From: Halotia wernerae
GTDB taxonomy: Bacteria > Cyanobacteriota > Cyanobacteriia > Cyanobacteriales > Nostocaceae
Length of the DNA: 64,000 nt
Direction: 5' to 3'
Assembly: GCA_034931985.1 (NCBI GenBank)
Contig: JAYGHB010000008.1
Coordinates: forward strand, 1-64,000
The notes under the pieces are model-generated. The model was not told the DNA's origin, searched no databases, and saw only the letters and a list, made by a program, of their open reading frames with translations. Position numbers and translations under genes: made by a program. Shown here in pieces: positions 53,613 through 61,317 of this stretch. Numbering within the stretch: position 1 is the stretch's first letter; each line of letters opens with the position of its first letter.

Positions 53613-55217
53613 ATGACAAATAAACCAGAACAAATCATCATTTTTGATACTACACTTCGAGATGGAGAGCAGTGTCCGGGAGCAACACTAAATATAGACG
53701 AAAAGCTGACGATCGCCAAACAACTAGCACGTTTGGGTGTAGATGTAATTGAGGCAGGTTTTGCCTTTGCCAGTCCGGGAGATTTTGAGGCAGTCAACAA
53801 GATTGCTCAAATTGTGGGAACAGAAGATGGCCCGACAATTTGTAGTTTGGCTAGAGCGAAGCACGATGATATCAAAGCAGCCGCCGAAGCGATTAAACCA
53901 GCTGCTCATAGGAGGATTCATACCTTTATTGCCACTTCTGATATTCATCTGAAATACAAACTCAAAAAAACAAAGTCAGAAGTAGTGGCGATCGCCGAAG
54001 AAATGGTAGCTTATGCTAAAAGTTTTGTTAATGATATAGAATTTTCCCCCGAAGATGCCGGACGTTCTGATCCAGAATTTCTTTACCAAGTATTAGAGCG
54101 AGCGATCGCAGCTGGCGCAACAACAGTTAATATTCCTGACACAGTAGGCTACACTACCCCCAGTGAATTTGGGGCAATAATTAAGGGTATTAAAGACAAT
54201 GTTCCTAATATTGACCAAGCGATCATTTCTGTCCACGGACATAATGATTTAGGTTTAGCAGTTGCTAACTTCTTAGAAGCTGTGAAAAACGGCGCACGGC
54301 AATTAGAATGTACCATTAATGGAATTGGTGAACGGGCAGGAAATGCAGCTTTAGAAGAATTGGTGATGGCTTTGCATGTCCGGCGACAATACTTCAATCC
54401 CTTCTTAGGAAAACCAGCAGATTCTGAAGAATCCCTGACAAATATCGACACCCGTCAAATTTACAAAACTTCGCGTTTAGTTTCCAATTTGACGGGGATG
54501 TTAGTGCAACCCAATAAAGCCATAGTAGGAGCAAACGCCTTTGCTCATGAGTCTGGCATTCACCAAGATGGGGTATTAAAAAATAAGCTCACCTACGAAA
54601 TTATGGATGCTCAATTGATTGGCTTGACAGACAATCAAATAGTCTTAGGCAAACATTCAGGTAGGAATGCTTTCCGCACTCGCTTAAAAGAATTGGGTTT
54701 TGAAATATCGGAAACTGAATTAAACAAAGCATTTGTTAAGTTTAAAGAAGTCGCTGATAAAAAGAAAGAAGTTTCTGATTGGGATTTAGAAGCGATCGTT
54801 AATGATGAAATCCAGCAAGCTCCCGATTTGTTCAGAGTAGAGTTGGTACAAGTTTCCTGTGGTAGCAACGCCAAACCTACAGCTACAGTTACCCTGCGTA
54901 CCCCAGCAGGCGAAGAATTAACCGATGCAGCGATTGGTACGGGGCCAGTGGACGCTGTTTATAAAGCAATCAATCGTGTAGTCAACGTACCAAACCAGTT
55001 AATTGAGTTCTCTGTACAGTCAGTAACAGCAGGGATTGATGCCATTGGGGAAGTAACTATCCGTCTACGGCATGAATCTAGAGTATTTTCTGGTCATGCA
55101 GCGAACACAGATATCATTGTTGCTTCTGCTCAAGCCTACGTTAATGCACTCAATAGGTTATATGCATCTTTGCAAACAACCGAAAAGCAACAAGAAGTGA
55201 TTGCAGAGAAAGTCTAA
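53613..55217 (+). CDS. leuA: 2-isopropylmalate synthase
   Basis: A 534-residue enzyme that condenses acetyl-CoA with 2-oxoisovalerate, the first step of leucine synthesis. The DRE-TIM barrel opens with DTTLRDGEQCPGATL and contains the metal-binding HGHNDLGLAVAN. The C-terminal LeuA dimer domain (about 395-515) binds leucine for feedback control and includes TPAGEELTDAAIGTGPVDAVYKAI. Length is normal for the long LeuA form. No leucine leader peptide or T-box is visible. Confidence 0.96.
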   Translation: MTNKPEQIIIFDTTLRDGEQCPGATLNIDEKLTIAKQLARLGVDVIEAGFAFASPGDFEAVNKIAQIVGTEDGPTICSLARAKHDDIKAAAEAIKPAAHRRIHTFIATSDIHLKYKLKKTKSEVVAIAEEMVAYAKSFVNDIEFSPEDAGRSDPEFLYQVLERAIAAGATTVNIPDTVGYTTPSEFGAIIKGIKDNVPNIDQAIISVHGHNDLGLAVANFLEAVKNGARQLECTINGIGERAGNAALEELVMALHVRRQYFNPFLGKPADSEESLTNIDTRQIYKTSRLVSNLTGMLVQPNKAIVGANAFAHESGIHQDGVLKNKLTYEIMDAQLIGLTDNQIVLGKHSGRNAFRTRLKELGFEISETELNKAFVKFKEVADKKKEVSDWDLEAIVNDEIQQAPDLFRVELVQVSCGSNAKPTATVTLRTPAGEELTDAAIGTGPVDAVYKAINRVVNVPNQLIEFSVQSVTAGIDAIGEVTIRLRHESRVFSGHAANTDIIVASAQAYVNALNRLYASLQTTEKQQEVIAEKV

Positions 55218-55456
55218 AAGAGGCAGGGGAAGCAGGGGAGCAGCACTTCGGCTTACTTCGGCTACGCTCAGTACAAGACGCTCAGTGACCAGGGAGCAGA
55301 GGAGCAGGGGAGAAGAAGAGTTTTTCCCCTCTGCCCCGGTTGTTGAGTTTCGACTACGCGGTAGTTGAGCGTAGTCGAAACTACCGCCTCTTTTTCCCAA
55401 TGCCCCATGCTCTATGCCCTATGCCCAATTTTTTTAGAGAATATTTTTGTAACTTT
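55218..55456. repeat. leuA-mtnA gap: GGGAGCA-type tract and 14-bp palindrome
   Basis: GGCAGGGGAAGCAGGGGAGCAG and GACCAGGGAGCAGAGGAGCAGGGG tracts (55222-55310) belong to the same heptamer family as the dnaK-dnaJ repeat. AGTTTCGACTACGC (55346-55359) pairs with GCGTAGTCGAAACT (55369-55382). CCCAATGCCCCATGC follows. Confidence 0.75.
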
Positions 55457-56518
55457 ATGACAAATTCCCCAAACCAAGTTTATCCGGTGATTTGGCACAA
55501 CGATTCGGTGTCATTAATTGACCAAACTCGTTTACCTAACGAATATGCTTTTGTGGAAATTCACCGCAGTGAAGACATGGCACGGGCAATTAAAACTATG
55601 ATTGTGCGTGGTGCGCCAGCAATTGGTGTGGCTGCGGCTTATGGCGTGTATCTAGGAGCCAGAGAAATTGAAACAAGCGATCGCCACGATTTCTTAGAAA
55701 ATTTAGACAAAGTAGCCCAATTATTACGTTCCACTCGTCCAACGGCGGTGAATCTATTTTGGGCAATTGGCCGGATGCTCAAAACTGCTTACGAAACCCT
55801 AGGAACAGTAGAACAAATTAAACAAACTCTCTTCCAAACAGCCCAAGATATCAATACCGAAGACTTGCAAACTTGTCAGGCGATCGGCGATCATGGCTTA
55901 GCAGCATTGCCTACTACTCCCCAAAAGCTGACTATACTTACTCACTGTAATGCTGGGGCGTTAGCTACGGCTGGTTATGGCACTGCTTTAGGCGTAGTAC
56001 GTTCCGCCTGGAGAGAAGGCCGTCTAGAGCGTGTTTTTGCCGATGAAACCCGTCCCCGTTTGCAAGGTGCAAAACTCACAGCCTGGGAATGTGTTCAAGA
56101 AGGTATTCCAGTTACAGTAATTACTGATAATATGGCAGCTCATTGCATGAAACAGAATTTAATTCATGCTGTAGTTGTTGGTGCCGATAGAATTGCTGCT
56201 AACGGTGATACTGCTAATAAAATCGGTACTTATAGCGTGGCGATCGCAGCTAAAGCACATAATATCCCCTTCTTTGTTGCTGCTCCCCTTTCTACGATTG
56301 ATTTTGAATTACCTGATGGTAGCCAAATCCCTATTGAAGAGCGCAATCCAGAAGAAATATACCAAATCGGTGATACTATCCTCACACCATCTAGTGTAGA
56401 TTTTTACAACCCAGCTTTTGATGTTACTCCCGCCGAGTTAATTACAGCCATAGTTACAGAAAATGGGGCATTTACTCCTAGTGAATTAGCACAATCACAA
56501 GTCAAACAAATGGTTTAA
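55457..56518 (+). CDS. mtnA: S-methyl-5-thioribose-1-phosphate isomerase
   Basis: A 353-residue enzyme of the methionine salvage pathway that converts methylthioribose-1-phosphate to the ribulose form. Conserved blocks are KTMIVRGAPAIGVAAAYG (RGAPAIG substrate loop), THCNAGALATAGYGTALGVVR with the catalytic cysteine, and the catalytic aspartate in VVGADRIAANGDTANKIGTYS. The frame is open from 55340 through repeats, but ATG 55457 (MTNSPNQVYPVIW) is the natural start. A hairpin terminator follows the stop. Confidence 0.94.
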   Translation: MTNSPNQVYPVIWHNDSVSLIDQTRLPNEYAFVEIHRSEDMARAIKTMIVRGAPAIGVAAAYGVYLGAREIETSDRHDFLENLDKVAQLLRSTRPTAVNLFWAIGRMLKTAYETLGTVEQIKQTLFQTAQDINTEDLQTCQAIGDHGLAALPTTPQKLTILTHCNAGALATAGYGTALGVVRSAWREGRLERVFADETRPRLQGAKLTAWECVQEGIPVTVITDNMAAHCMKQNLIHAVVVGADRIAANGDTANKIGTYSVAIAAKAHNIPFFVAAPLSTIDFELPDGSQIPIEERNPEEIYQIGDTILTPSSVDFYNPAFDVTPAELITAIVTENGAFTPSELAQSQVKQMV

Positions 56519-56538
56519 ATTACAGGTCAAAATTAAAT

Positions 56539-56581
56539 AAGAACTATGGACATAATCAAGGTAATTATGCCCATAGTTCTT
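56539..56581 (+). terminator. hairpin terminator of mtnA
   Basis: AAGAACTATGG (56539-56549) pairs perfectly with CCATAGTTCTT (56571-56581), with ATAAT/ATTAT continuing the stem inside. It lies 21 bp after the stop. The following TATTTACAT is a weak U-tract. Confidence 0.65.
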
Positions 56582-57004
56582 ATTTACATAAAATAATGAT
56601 TGCCAGGAACTCAGCAGTCAGACTGTTTATCCTTAAGGTTGTTACAGATGACAGCAGGAGAAAGTAAGATTTATAGCCCTAATTTAGTGAACTGGTATTA
56701 AACCTGCATAAATAATAATAACCTCAGGCAGAAGAAAGACCAAGTTTTTATGCCTCGTGATCAACTAAAGTTCATGGTGCTTTCTATGAAAATAAGGCGT
56801 AGTTTATGGAAAAGATAGAATTTTAAATAAATCAGTCAATATATACTTAACTATATAGCCAAAATTATATTATTTATGTCCAAACAATTAATTTTAAAGA
56901 CTTGATTTATAAAAATCAAATTGTCACAATTAAAATATAGTTCAATCTTAACTGAATACAGTCAATTGACAAAGTATAAACTCAAATTAAATAGCTAGGA
57001 AATT
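56582..57004. other. mtnA-nblA gap, AT-rich
   Basis: A 423-bp AT-rich stretch without repeats. TTGACA at 56967-56972 could be a -35 of the nblA-like gene, but no good -10 lies at the right distance. AGCTAGGAAATT before the ATG (56993-57004) is its ribosome site. No NtcA site (GTA-N8-TAC) was found. Confidence 0.35.
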
Positions 57005-57202
57005 ATGAACTTTATAGAACTCACTCTAGAACAGCAGTTTAAACTAAAAGTTTTAGAAATCCATATTCAAGGCTTAAGTCAACAGCAAGCACAAAAATTA
57101 TTACTTAAATTTGTGCAAATAGGCATGATTAAGGACAATATTATTAATAATTATACACATAGCCAATCAATCCATATTGATATTAAGTCTAATTATCCAT
57201 AA
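57005..57202 (+). CDS. NblA-like phycobilisome degradation protein
   Basis: A 65-residue protein with the NblA pattern: IELTLEQQFKLKVLEIHIQGLSQQQAQKLLLKFVQIGMIKDN matches the family's LSLEQQF...(V)..LS..QA...L...Y..MM...... helical pair. NblA is an adaptor that brings Clp protease to phycobilisomes during nitrogen or sulfur starvation. The C-terminal quarter (NNYTHSQSIHIDIKSNYP) is unlike classical NblA, which carries LLK.QW-type residues there, so this may be a divergent paralogue with altered targets. Confidence 0.7.
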   Translation: MNFIELTLEQQFKLKVLEIHIQGLSQQQAQKLLLKFVQIGMIKDNIINNYTHSQSIHIDIKSNYP

Positions 57203-57404
57203 TTTAAACTTTAACTTTTGCATGAAAAATCATAACTGCTTAATCGGTCACAACATGACTTAGTAAAAGGTAAATAACTAATAATAAATTAATAAAAAGT
57301 TGATGTTGAAATAGCAAAAGCTAGCTCAAACCACCAATAGAAATGAGCCTAAACCTATCATTTAATTCACTTTTATAAAGAGAAGATGGCAGCGTATTAC
57401 TACA

Positions 57405-58511
57405 CTAATACTGAGGTAATAGTCTGTCACCAGTTTTAGGATCAAACACAAATAACTGATGTAAATCTAGTTGTAGATAAAGGCGATCGCCTGGATGCGG
57501 ATGCACATTTCCACCTACCTGCACATTTAGCACCGCTGTTGAACCAGGTAAACCTACACGAATCAAGGTTTCTCGCCCCAAAGGTTCTACCAGTTTGACA
57601 TCAACTGATAAAATTGCGGCGTTTTGGTCGTTAAGTTCTGAATCGGTGCTGATTGTTATGTGTTCTGGACGAATGCCTAAATCAAAACTATGTCCTTGAC
57701 GCAGGTGTAATTTCTCTGTTATCTCTGCTGGAATTGCTAATGACTGCCCACTGACATCAAAACTATGATTTTTATAGATAGCAGGCAGAATATTCATTGG
57801 TGGACTGCCTAAAAAAGTTGCCACCATCTGATTAGCAGGACGTGCATAAACAGTCTGAGGGTCACCAATTTGTTGAATGCGTCCCCGATTTAATACTACA
57901 ATCTGATCAGCCAAGGTCATCGCCTCAACTTGATCGTGGGTAACGTAAATAGTTGTAATGCCTAACTGTTGATGTAGCTGTTTCAACTCTGCTCTGGTGT
58001 CATCTCGTAATTGGGCATCTAAATTAGATAAAGGTTCATCGAGTAAAAACACTTGTGGTTCACGGGCGATCGCTCGTCCTAATGCTACCCGTTGTTGCTG
58101 TCCTCCAGAAAGTTGTTTGGGTTTGCGATCTAAAAGGTGTTCTAAAGCTAGCGATCGCGCTACATTCACTACCCTTTCTTGAATAATCTTTTGGTCTACT
58201 TTCCGCATTTGCAACCCAAAAGCAATGTTTTGGGCTACTGTCATGTGAGGATAAAGAGCGTAGTTTTGGAACACCATTGCTACATCTCGTTGTCTTGCGG
58301 GAACATTATTCACCAGGGTATCGCCAATAAAAAGTTTGCCAGAGGTGGCACTTTCTAAACCGGCGATCGTTCGCAAAATGGTCGATTTACCGCAACCCGA
58401 TGGCCCGACTAGTACCCAAAATTCACCATCGGGAATTTCAAAGGTAATATCTTCAATCGCGGTAACGTTGTTAAATCTACGTTTAATGTCTTCTAGATGA
58501 ACTTTTGCCAT
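57405..58511 (-). CDS. sugar ABC transporter ATP-binding protein, UgpC/MalK type
   Basis: A 368-residue ABC ATPase with all motifs: Walker A GPSGCGKST, Q-loop MVFQNYALYPHMTV, signature LSGGQQQRVALGRA, Walker B VFLLDEPLSNLDAQLR and H-loop VTHDQ. A C-terminal TOBE/OB regulatory domain (about 235-365) marks it as a MalK/UgpC-type subunit shared by several sugar uptake systems. No permease or binding protein is adjacent; the binding protein at 11.2-12.5 kb is a possible but unproven partner. It stands alone. Confidence 0.9.
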   Translation of the reverse strand: MAKVHLEDIKRRFNNVTAIEDITFEIPDGEFWVLVGPSGCGKSTILRTIAGLESATSGKLFIGDTLVNNVPARQRDVAMVFQNYALYPHMTVAQNIAFGLQMRKVDQKIIQERVVNVARSLALEHLLDRKPKQLSGGQQQRVALGRAIAREPQVFLLDEPLSNLDAQLRDDTRAELKQLHQQLGITTIYVTHDQVEAMTLADQIVVLNRGRIQQIGDPQTVYARPANQMVATFLGSPPMNILPAIYKNHSFDVSGQSLAIPAEITEKLHLRQGHSFDLGIRPEHITISTDSELNDQNAAILSVDVKLVEPLGRETLIRVGLPGSTAVLNVQVGGNVHPHPGDRLYLQLDLHQLFVFDPKTGDRLLPQY

Positions 58512-58867
58512 TGTCGAAATTAAGATTGGAAACTTTAGGTGAGGAATTGTCTTACCATCCCTGACCTCGGACTTTTAAATTGTACCTAACGGTCTATACC
58601 TCATTGCTGGTTGTTTGTGATGATTGACTACATCTCAAATTTGCTCTATCAGTGCAAATGGCGACGTTGTTTAATCCATCAAACCTTTTTTAATCAGACA
58701 TCCCATCTAATGACTGCGATCACATGATCAAGAAAAGATTGTGAAATTGCATGTAAAAAACTGGTAACTTACTTTTCAACGAAATGGAGCCGCGATCGCC
58801 TTTTAGTTAACGTCGTCGAGCTAATGGCATTTACGGCTCCAACGAAGAGTTAAACTGAGGGTCTAGT
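58512..58867. other. gap between sugar ATPase gene and SpoIIAA-like gene
   Basis: A 356-bp gap with HIP1-like GCGATCGC at 58793. TAGTTAACGTCGTCGAGC (58804-58821) has a GTTAACG core also seen at 61230. No gene or strong hairpin was seen. It contains the promoter of the ATPase gene and the 3' end of the Coq4-like operon. Confidence 0.35.
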
Positions 58868-59602
58868 TTAGCTATTGGCAAGCCAAGCCCGCGCTGCTTC
58901 AATTTGAGATCGCTCAAACGCTTTCAACTCAAAAGGAAAGACAGCACCGATGGCTTCAGCAATCGTCCGCATCCATTTGACATCTGCCACAATCGCTACG
59001 TGGGTCATGTCTTTCACCATGTGCGCCTGCTGCAAATCTTTCCAAAGTGCCATAGGGTCTGCGCCCTCAAAGCTGCGGATTTCTTCTAATACCTTCAGTT
59101 TTCCGTGCTTTGCGAAGTCGGCTTTAATCTGGGGAACGATGCGGTCAAAGTCGGCTGCGGTGATCTTGCCTTCTATGATTATTTCTACAACGTTGTTGAG
59201 ATCATTGCTTTTGTATTCCATCCCTGGCTCTTGACTCTGCTCTGGCGCGGTCAGTAGCCAAGTACGGGCTTCTTCGAGTTGCGATCGCTCAAAGGCTTTC
59301 ACCTTGGCAGACAAAATGTTATCCGCCGCAGCAGAGATAGTTCTTACCCATTCAGCGTCTGCGACAACCGCAGCGTGAGTGAAATCGCCTACATGGTTCA
59401 GCCCAAACTGAGCATCTTTCCAGAGGGTAATAGGATCTATGCCCTCAAAGCTGCGGATTTCTTCTAGCAGCCTCAGCTTGCCGTGCTTCTCAATATCAGC
59501 CTTGATCTGAGCAACGACTCGATCAAAATCTGCTTCGGTAATTTTGCCTTCAACCGTGAGTTCGACAATGTTGTTGTTGGGGTTGTTTCTGTACTCAATC
59601 AT
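58868..59602 (-). CDS. two-repeat SpoIIAA-like (STAS/SEC14-type) protein
   Basis: A 244-residue soluble protein made of two copies of a domain of about 118 residues (1-118 and 127-244). Each has the pattern NNIVEL.VEGKITEADFDR.V.QIKADI.KHGKLRLLEEIRSFEG.DP..LWKD..., then THAAVVAD..W.RTI and AFERSQ.E.AR.WL. This is the SpoIIAA-like family (PF11964 type), with STAS-like folds that may bind lipids or act as anti-anti-sigma-like partners. Single-domain members are usual; the fused duplication here is unusual. It is last in the Coq4-like operon, 60 bp after the second Coq4 gene. Confidence 0.8.
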   Translation of the reverse strand: MIEYRNNPNNNIVELTVEGKITEADFDRVVAQIKADIEKHGKLRLLEEIRSFEGIDPITLWKDAQFGLNHVGDFTHAAVVADAEWVRTISAAADNILSAKVKAFERSQLEEARTWLLTAPEQSQEPGMEYKSNDLNNVVEIIIEGKITAADFDRIVPQIKADFAKHGKLKVLEEIRSFEGADPMALWKDLQQAHMVKDMTHVAIVADVKWMRTIAEAIGAVFPFELKAFERSQIEAARAWLANS

Positions 59603-59662
59603 GAAGTGTCTCCTTTAGTTAAGTTGTGATTATGGTGTTTGTACGCAGTTTATTTCAGGGTA

Positions 59663-60337
59663 CTAAACGGCAACGCCTTCTTTGGATAGAACTTTAGCAG
59701 TTGCTTTATTCGGTTGTCTTTCAAGCTGCTCGTCTTTAAAAGTCAGCCCTAATTCATCACGAATATCAGCGATCGCACGTGTCCAATTCTCTTCAAATCG
59801 ATAAGCCAGCAAACAGCCTGCCTGTTCACCCAGTTCCTTACCTCTGCTGGCACTGGCAAAGATTGCCTTAGTTTGCATCGGCTTAATCATCACAAAAATC
59901 AACTTGATTAAGGGATAAACCAGATTCAGTGCTTTGGTGTAGTTCTGACCAACAGTAAACCCGAACACGCCCATTTCACCGGGATAGCTGGTATCAAATC
60001 CCAGCAAAATATGAAAGATGTCGTGAGTAACGGTATATCGCAGTGCGAACGGATGACGCTCGGCTTCTGCCCGCAGATCGTCACTGATTTCTAAAGGTTG
60101 AATCCCGTTTTTGAGCATGTGCTGGGCGTACTCATAGCCCAATGTACCTTCAGGGAGTTGACTCAGTTGTGCTAAATCAATCTTAGGATAGTAAGCTGCG
60201 AGATCTTGCAGTTGTACCAGTACGTCAGGATTTACACCAAATCCGTACAGTTCAGATTCGAGCAGCGCAGCGTCTCCGGTTTCCCCTTTCGTGAAGTAGT
60301 CTTTGTATGCTTTGATGAAGCGTTTGAGGTTGGCCAT
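59663..60337 (-). CDS. Coq4-family protein (copy 2)
   Basis: A 224-residue Coq4-like protein. The metal motif HDxxH-X11-E is intact (HDIFHILLGFDTSYPGE, about residues 106-122), preceded by LPEGTLGYEYAQHMLKNGIQPLEI. In eukaryotes Coq4 is needed for ubiquinone synthesis and recent work links it to head-group decarboxylation. Cyanobacteria lack ubiquinone, so the substrate must differ. A hydrophobic stretch (about 138-155, LNLVYPLIKLIFVMIKP) suggests membrane contact. It shares most motif blocks with the copy just upstream and lies 48 bp after it. Confidence 0.82.
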   Translation of the reverse strand: MANLKRFIKAYKDYFTKGETGDAALLESELYGFGVNPDVLVQLQDLAAYYPKIDLAQLSQLPEGTLGYEYAQHMLKNGIQPLEISDDLRAEAERHPFALRYTVTHDIFHILLGFDTSYPGEMGVFGFTVGQNYTKALNLVYPLIKLIFVMIKPMQTKAIFASASRGKELGEQAGCLLAYRFEENWTRAIADIRDELGLTFKDEQLERQPNKATAKVLSKEGVAV

Positions 60338-60385
60338 TGTAGTTACCTTTGATTAGATGGAAATGTAAATTGAATGCAAGTGGAC

Positions 60386-61054
60386 TTAAACGGCGATGGT
60401 TGCTTGACTTGTAGCTATCTCCCGGCTCGGTTCTTGTTCAAGCTGCTCGTCTTTTAAAACCAGCCCTAATTCAGCACGAATATCAGCGATCGCCCGCGTC
60501 CAATTTTGTTCAAACCGATAGCTCAACAAGCATTCTGCCTGTTCACCAAGGGCTTTGCCTCTGCGAATATTGGCGCGCATCTGCTTACTTTGAGCGTGAA
60601 AAATCAGTGGGTATAGGGATGTCATCACGGGCTGAAATGCGTTGAGAAGCTTGCTGTAGTCTTGGGCGATCGTGAATGCTGCTACACCCATTTCACCTGC
60701 ATAACTGGTGTCAAACCCTAGTAGTACGTGAAAGATATCGTGGGTGATGGTGTAGCGCAGCGCAAACTGATGGCGATCGGCTTCTTCGCACAAATCGGGA
60801 CTGATTTCTAATGGCTGAATCCCGTTTTTGAGCATATGCTGGGCGTACTCATAGCCCAATGTGCCTTCAGGTAGCTGACGAAGTTCTTCAAGATTAATGC
60901 TGGGGTAGTAGCCTGCGAGGTCTTGCATTTGAGCCATAACATCGGGATTGGCACTCATCCCAAAGATCTCAAATTTGAGAAACGCGATATCTCCAGTCTG
61001 ACCTGATGTGTAGTAGTCTTTGATTGCTTTAATGAATCGTTTGATCGTAGCCAT
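60386..61054 (-). CDS. Coq4-family protein (copy 1)
   Basis: A 222-residue paralogue of the next gene: RFIKAIKDYYTSGQTGD, LPEGTLGYEYAQHMLKNGIQ, the metal motif HDIFHVLLGFDTSYAGE and the C-terminal RGKALGEQAECLLSYRFEQNWTRAIADIRAELGL are shared almost word for word. The middle segment after the motif differs most (TIAQDYSKLLNAFQPVMTSLYP), so the two may have different ligands. It is the first gene behind the promoter at 61192-61220, with an approximately 130-nt leader. Confidence 0.82.
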   Translation of the reverse strand: MATIKRFIKAIKDYYTSGQTGDIAFLKFEIFGMSANPDVMAQMQDLAGYYPSINLEELRQLPEGTLGYEYAQHMLKNGIQPLEISPDLCEEADRHQFALRYTITHDIFHVLLGFDTSYAGEMGVAAFTIAQDYSKLLNAFQPVMTSLYPLIFHAQSKQMRANIRRGKALGEQAECLLSYRFEQNWTRAIADIRAELGLVLKDEQLEQEPSREIATSQATIAV

Positions 61055-61173
61055 GTTATTAAATTCCTCTTAAAACGTAATGTTTGTTTTGTCGTAAAGT
61101 CAGTTTGACCGCAGTTGATATAGCGGATTAGATGACCTGAGTTAAAAGTCGTTTGCTAATGTGACTAATTGGC

Positions 61174-61193
61174 ATGTGACTGCATGGTCACAT
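61174..61193 (-). promoter_or_regulatory. operator-like palindrome overlapping the Coq4-operon start
   Basis: ATGTGAC (61174-61180), six bases TGCATG, GTCACAT (61187-61193): a perfect 7-bp inverted repeat directly downstream of and touching the -10 box. A third half-site ATGTGAC lies 15 bp further in (61159-61165). The half-site resembles CRP-type TGTGA-N6-TCACA but with N8 spacing. The position argues for a repressor. The regulator is unknown. Confidence 0.6.
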
Positions 61194-61220
61194 TATAGAC
61201 AATCTTGTCCCGGTTTGCAA
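61192..61220 (-). promoter_or_regulatory. sigma70-type promoter of the Coq4/SpoIIAA-like operon
   Basis: Read on the minus strand, TTGCAA (61220-61215), a 17-base spacer and a perfect TATAAT (61197-61192). The first gene starts at 61054, leaving a leader of about 130 nt. It is the clearest promoter in the window. Confidence 0.65.
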
Positions 61221-61233
61221 GTCGAGGTTAGTT

Positions 61234-61276
61234 AACGTGAGCTTCCAACGAATGCCGTTTGTTGGAAGCTCACGTT
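61234..61276 (-). terminator. 16-bp perfect hairpin between exporter and Coq4 operon
   Basis: AACGTGAGCTTCCAAC (61234-61249) pairs perfectly with GTTGGAAGCTCACGTT (61261-61276), 42 bp past the adaptor stop and 14 bp upstream of the Coq4 promoter's -35 box. It probably ends the exporter transcript although no U-tract follows. It shows the two units are transcribed separately. Confidence 0.6.
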
Positions 61277-61317
61277 TAGTTAAGTGGTCTGATTCTAAAA
61301 AATGTTTTGTAGAATAG

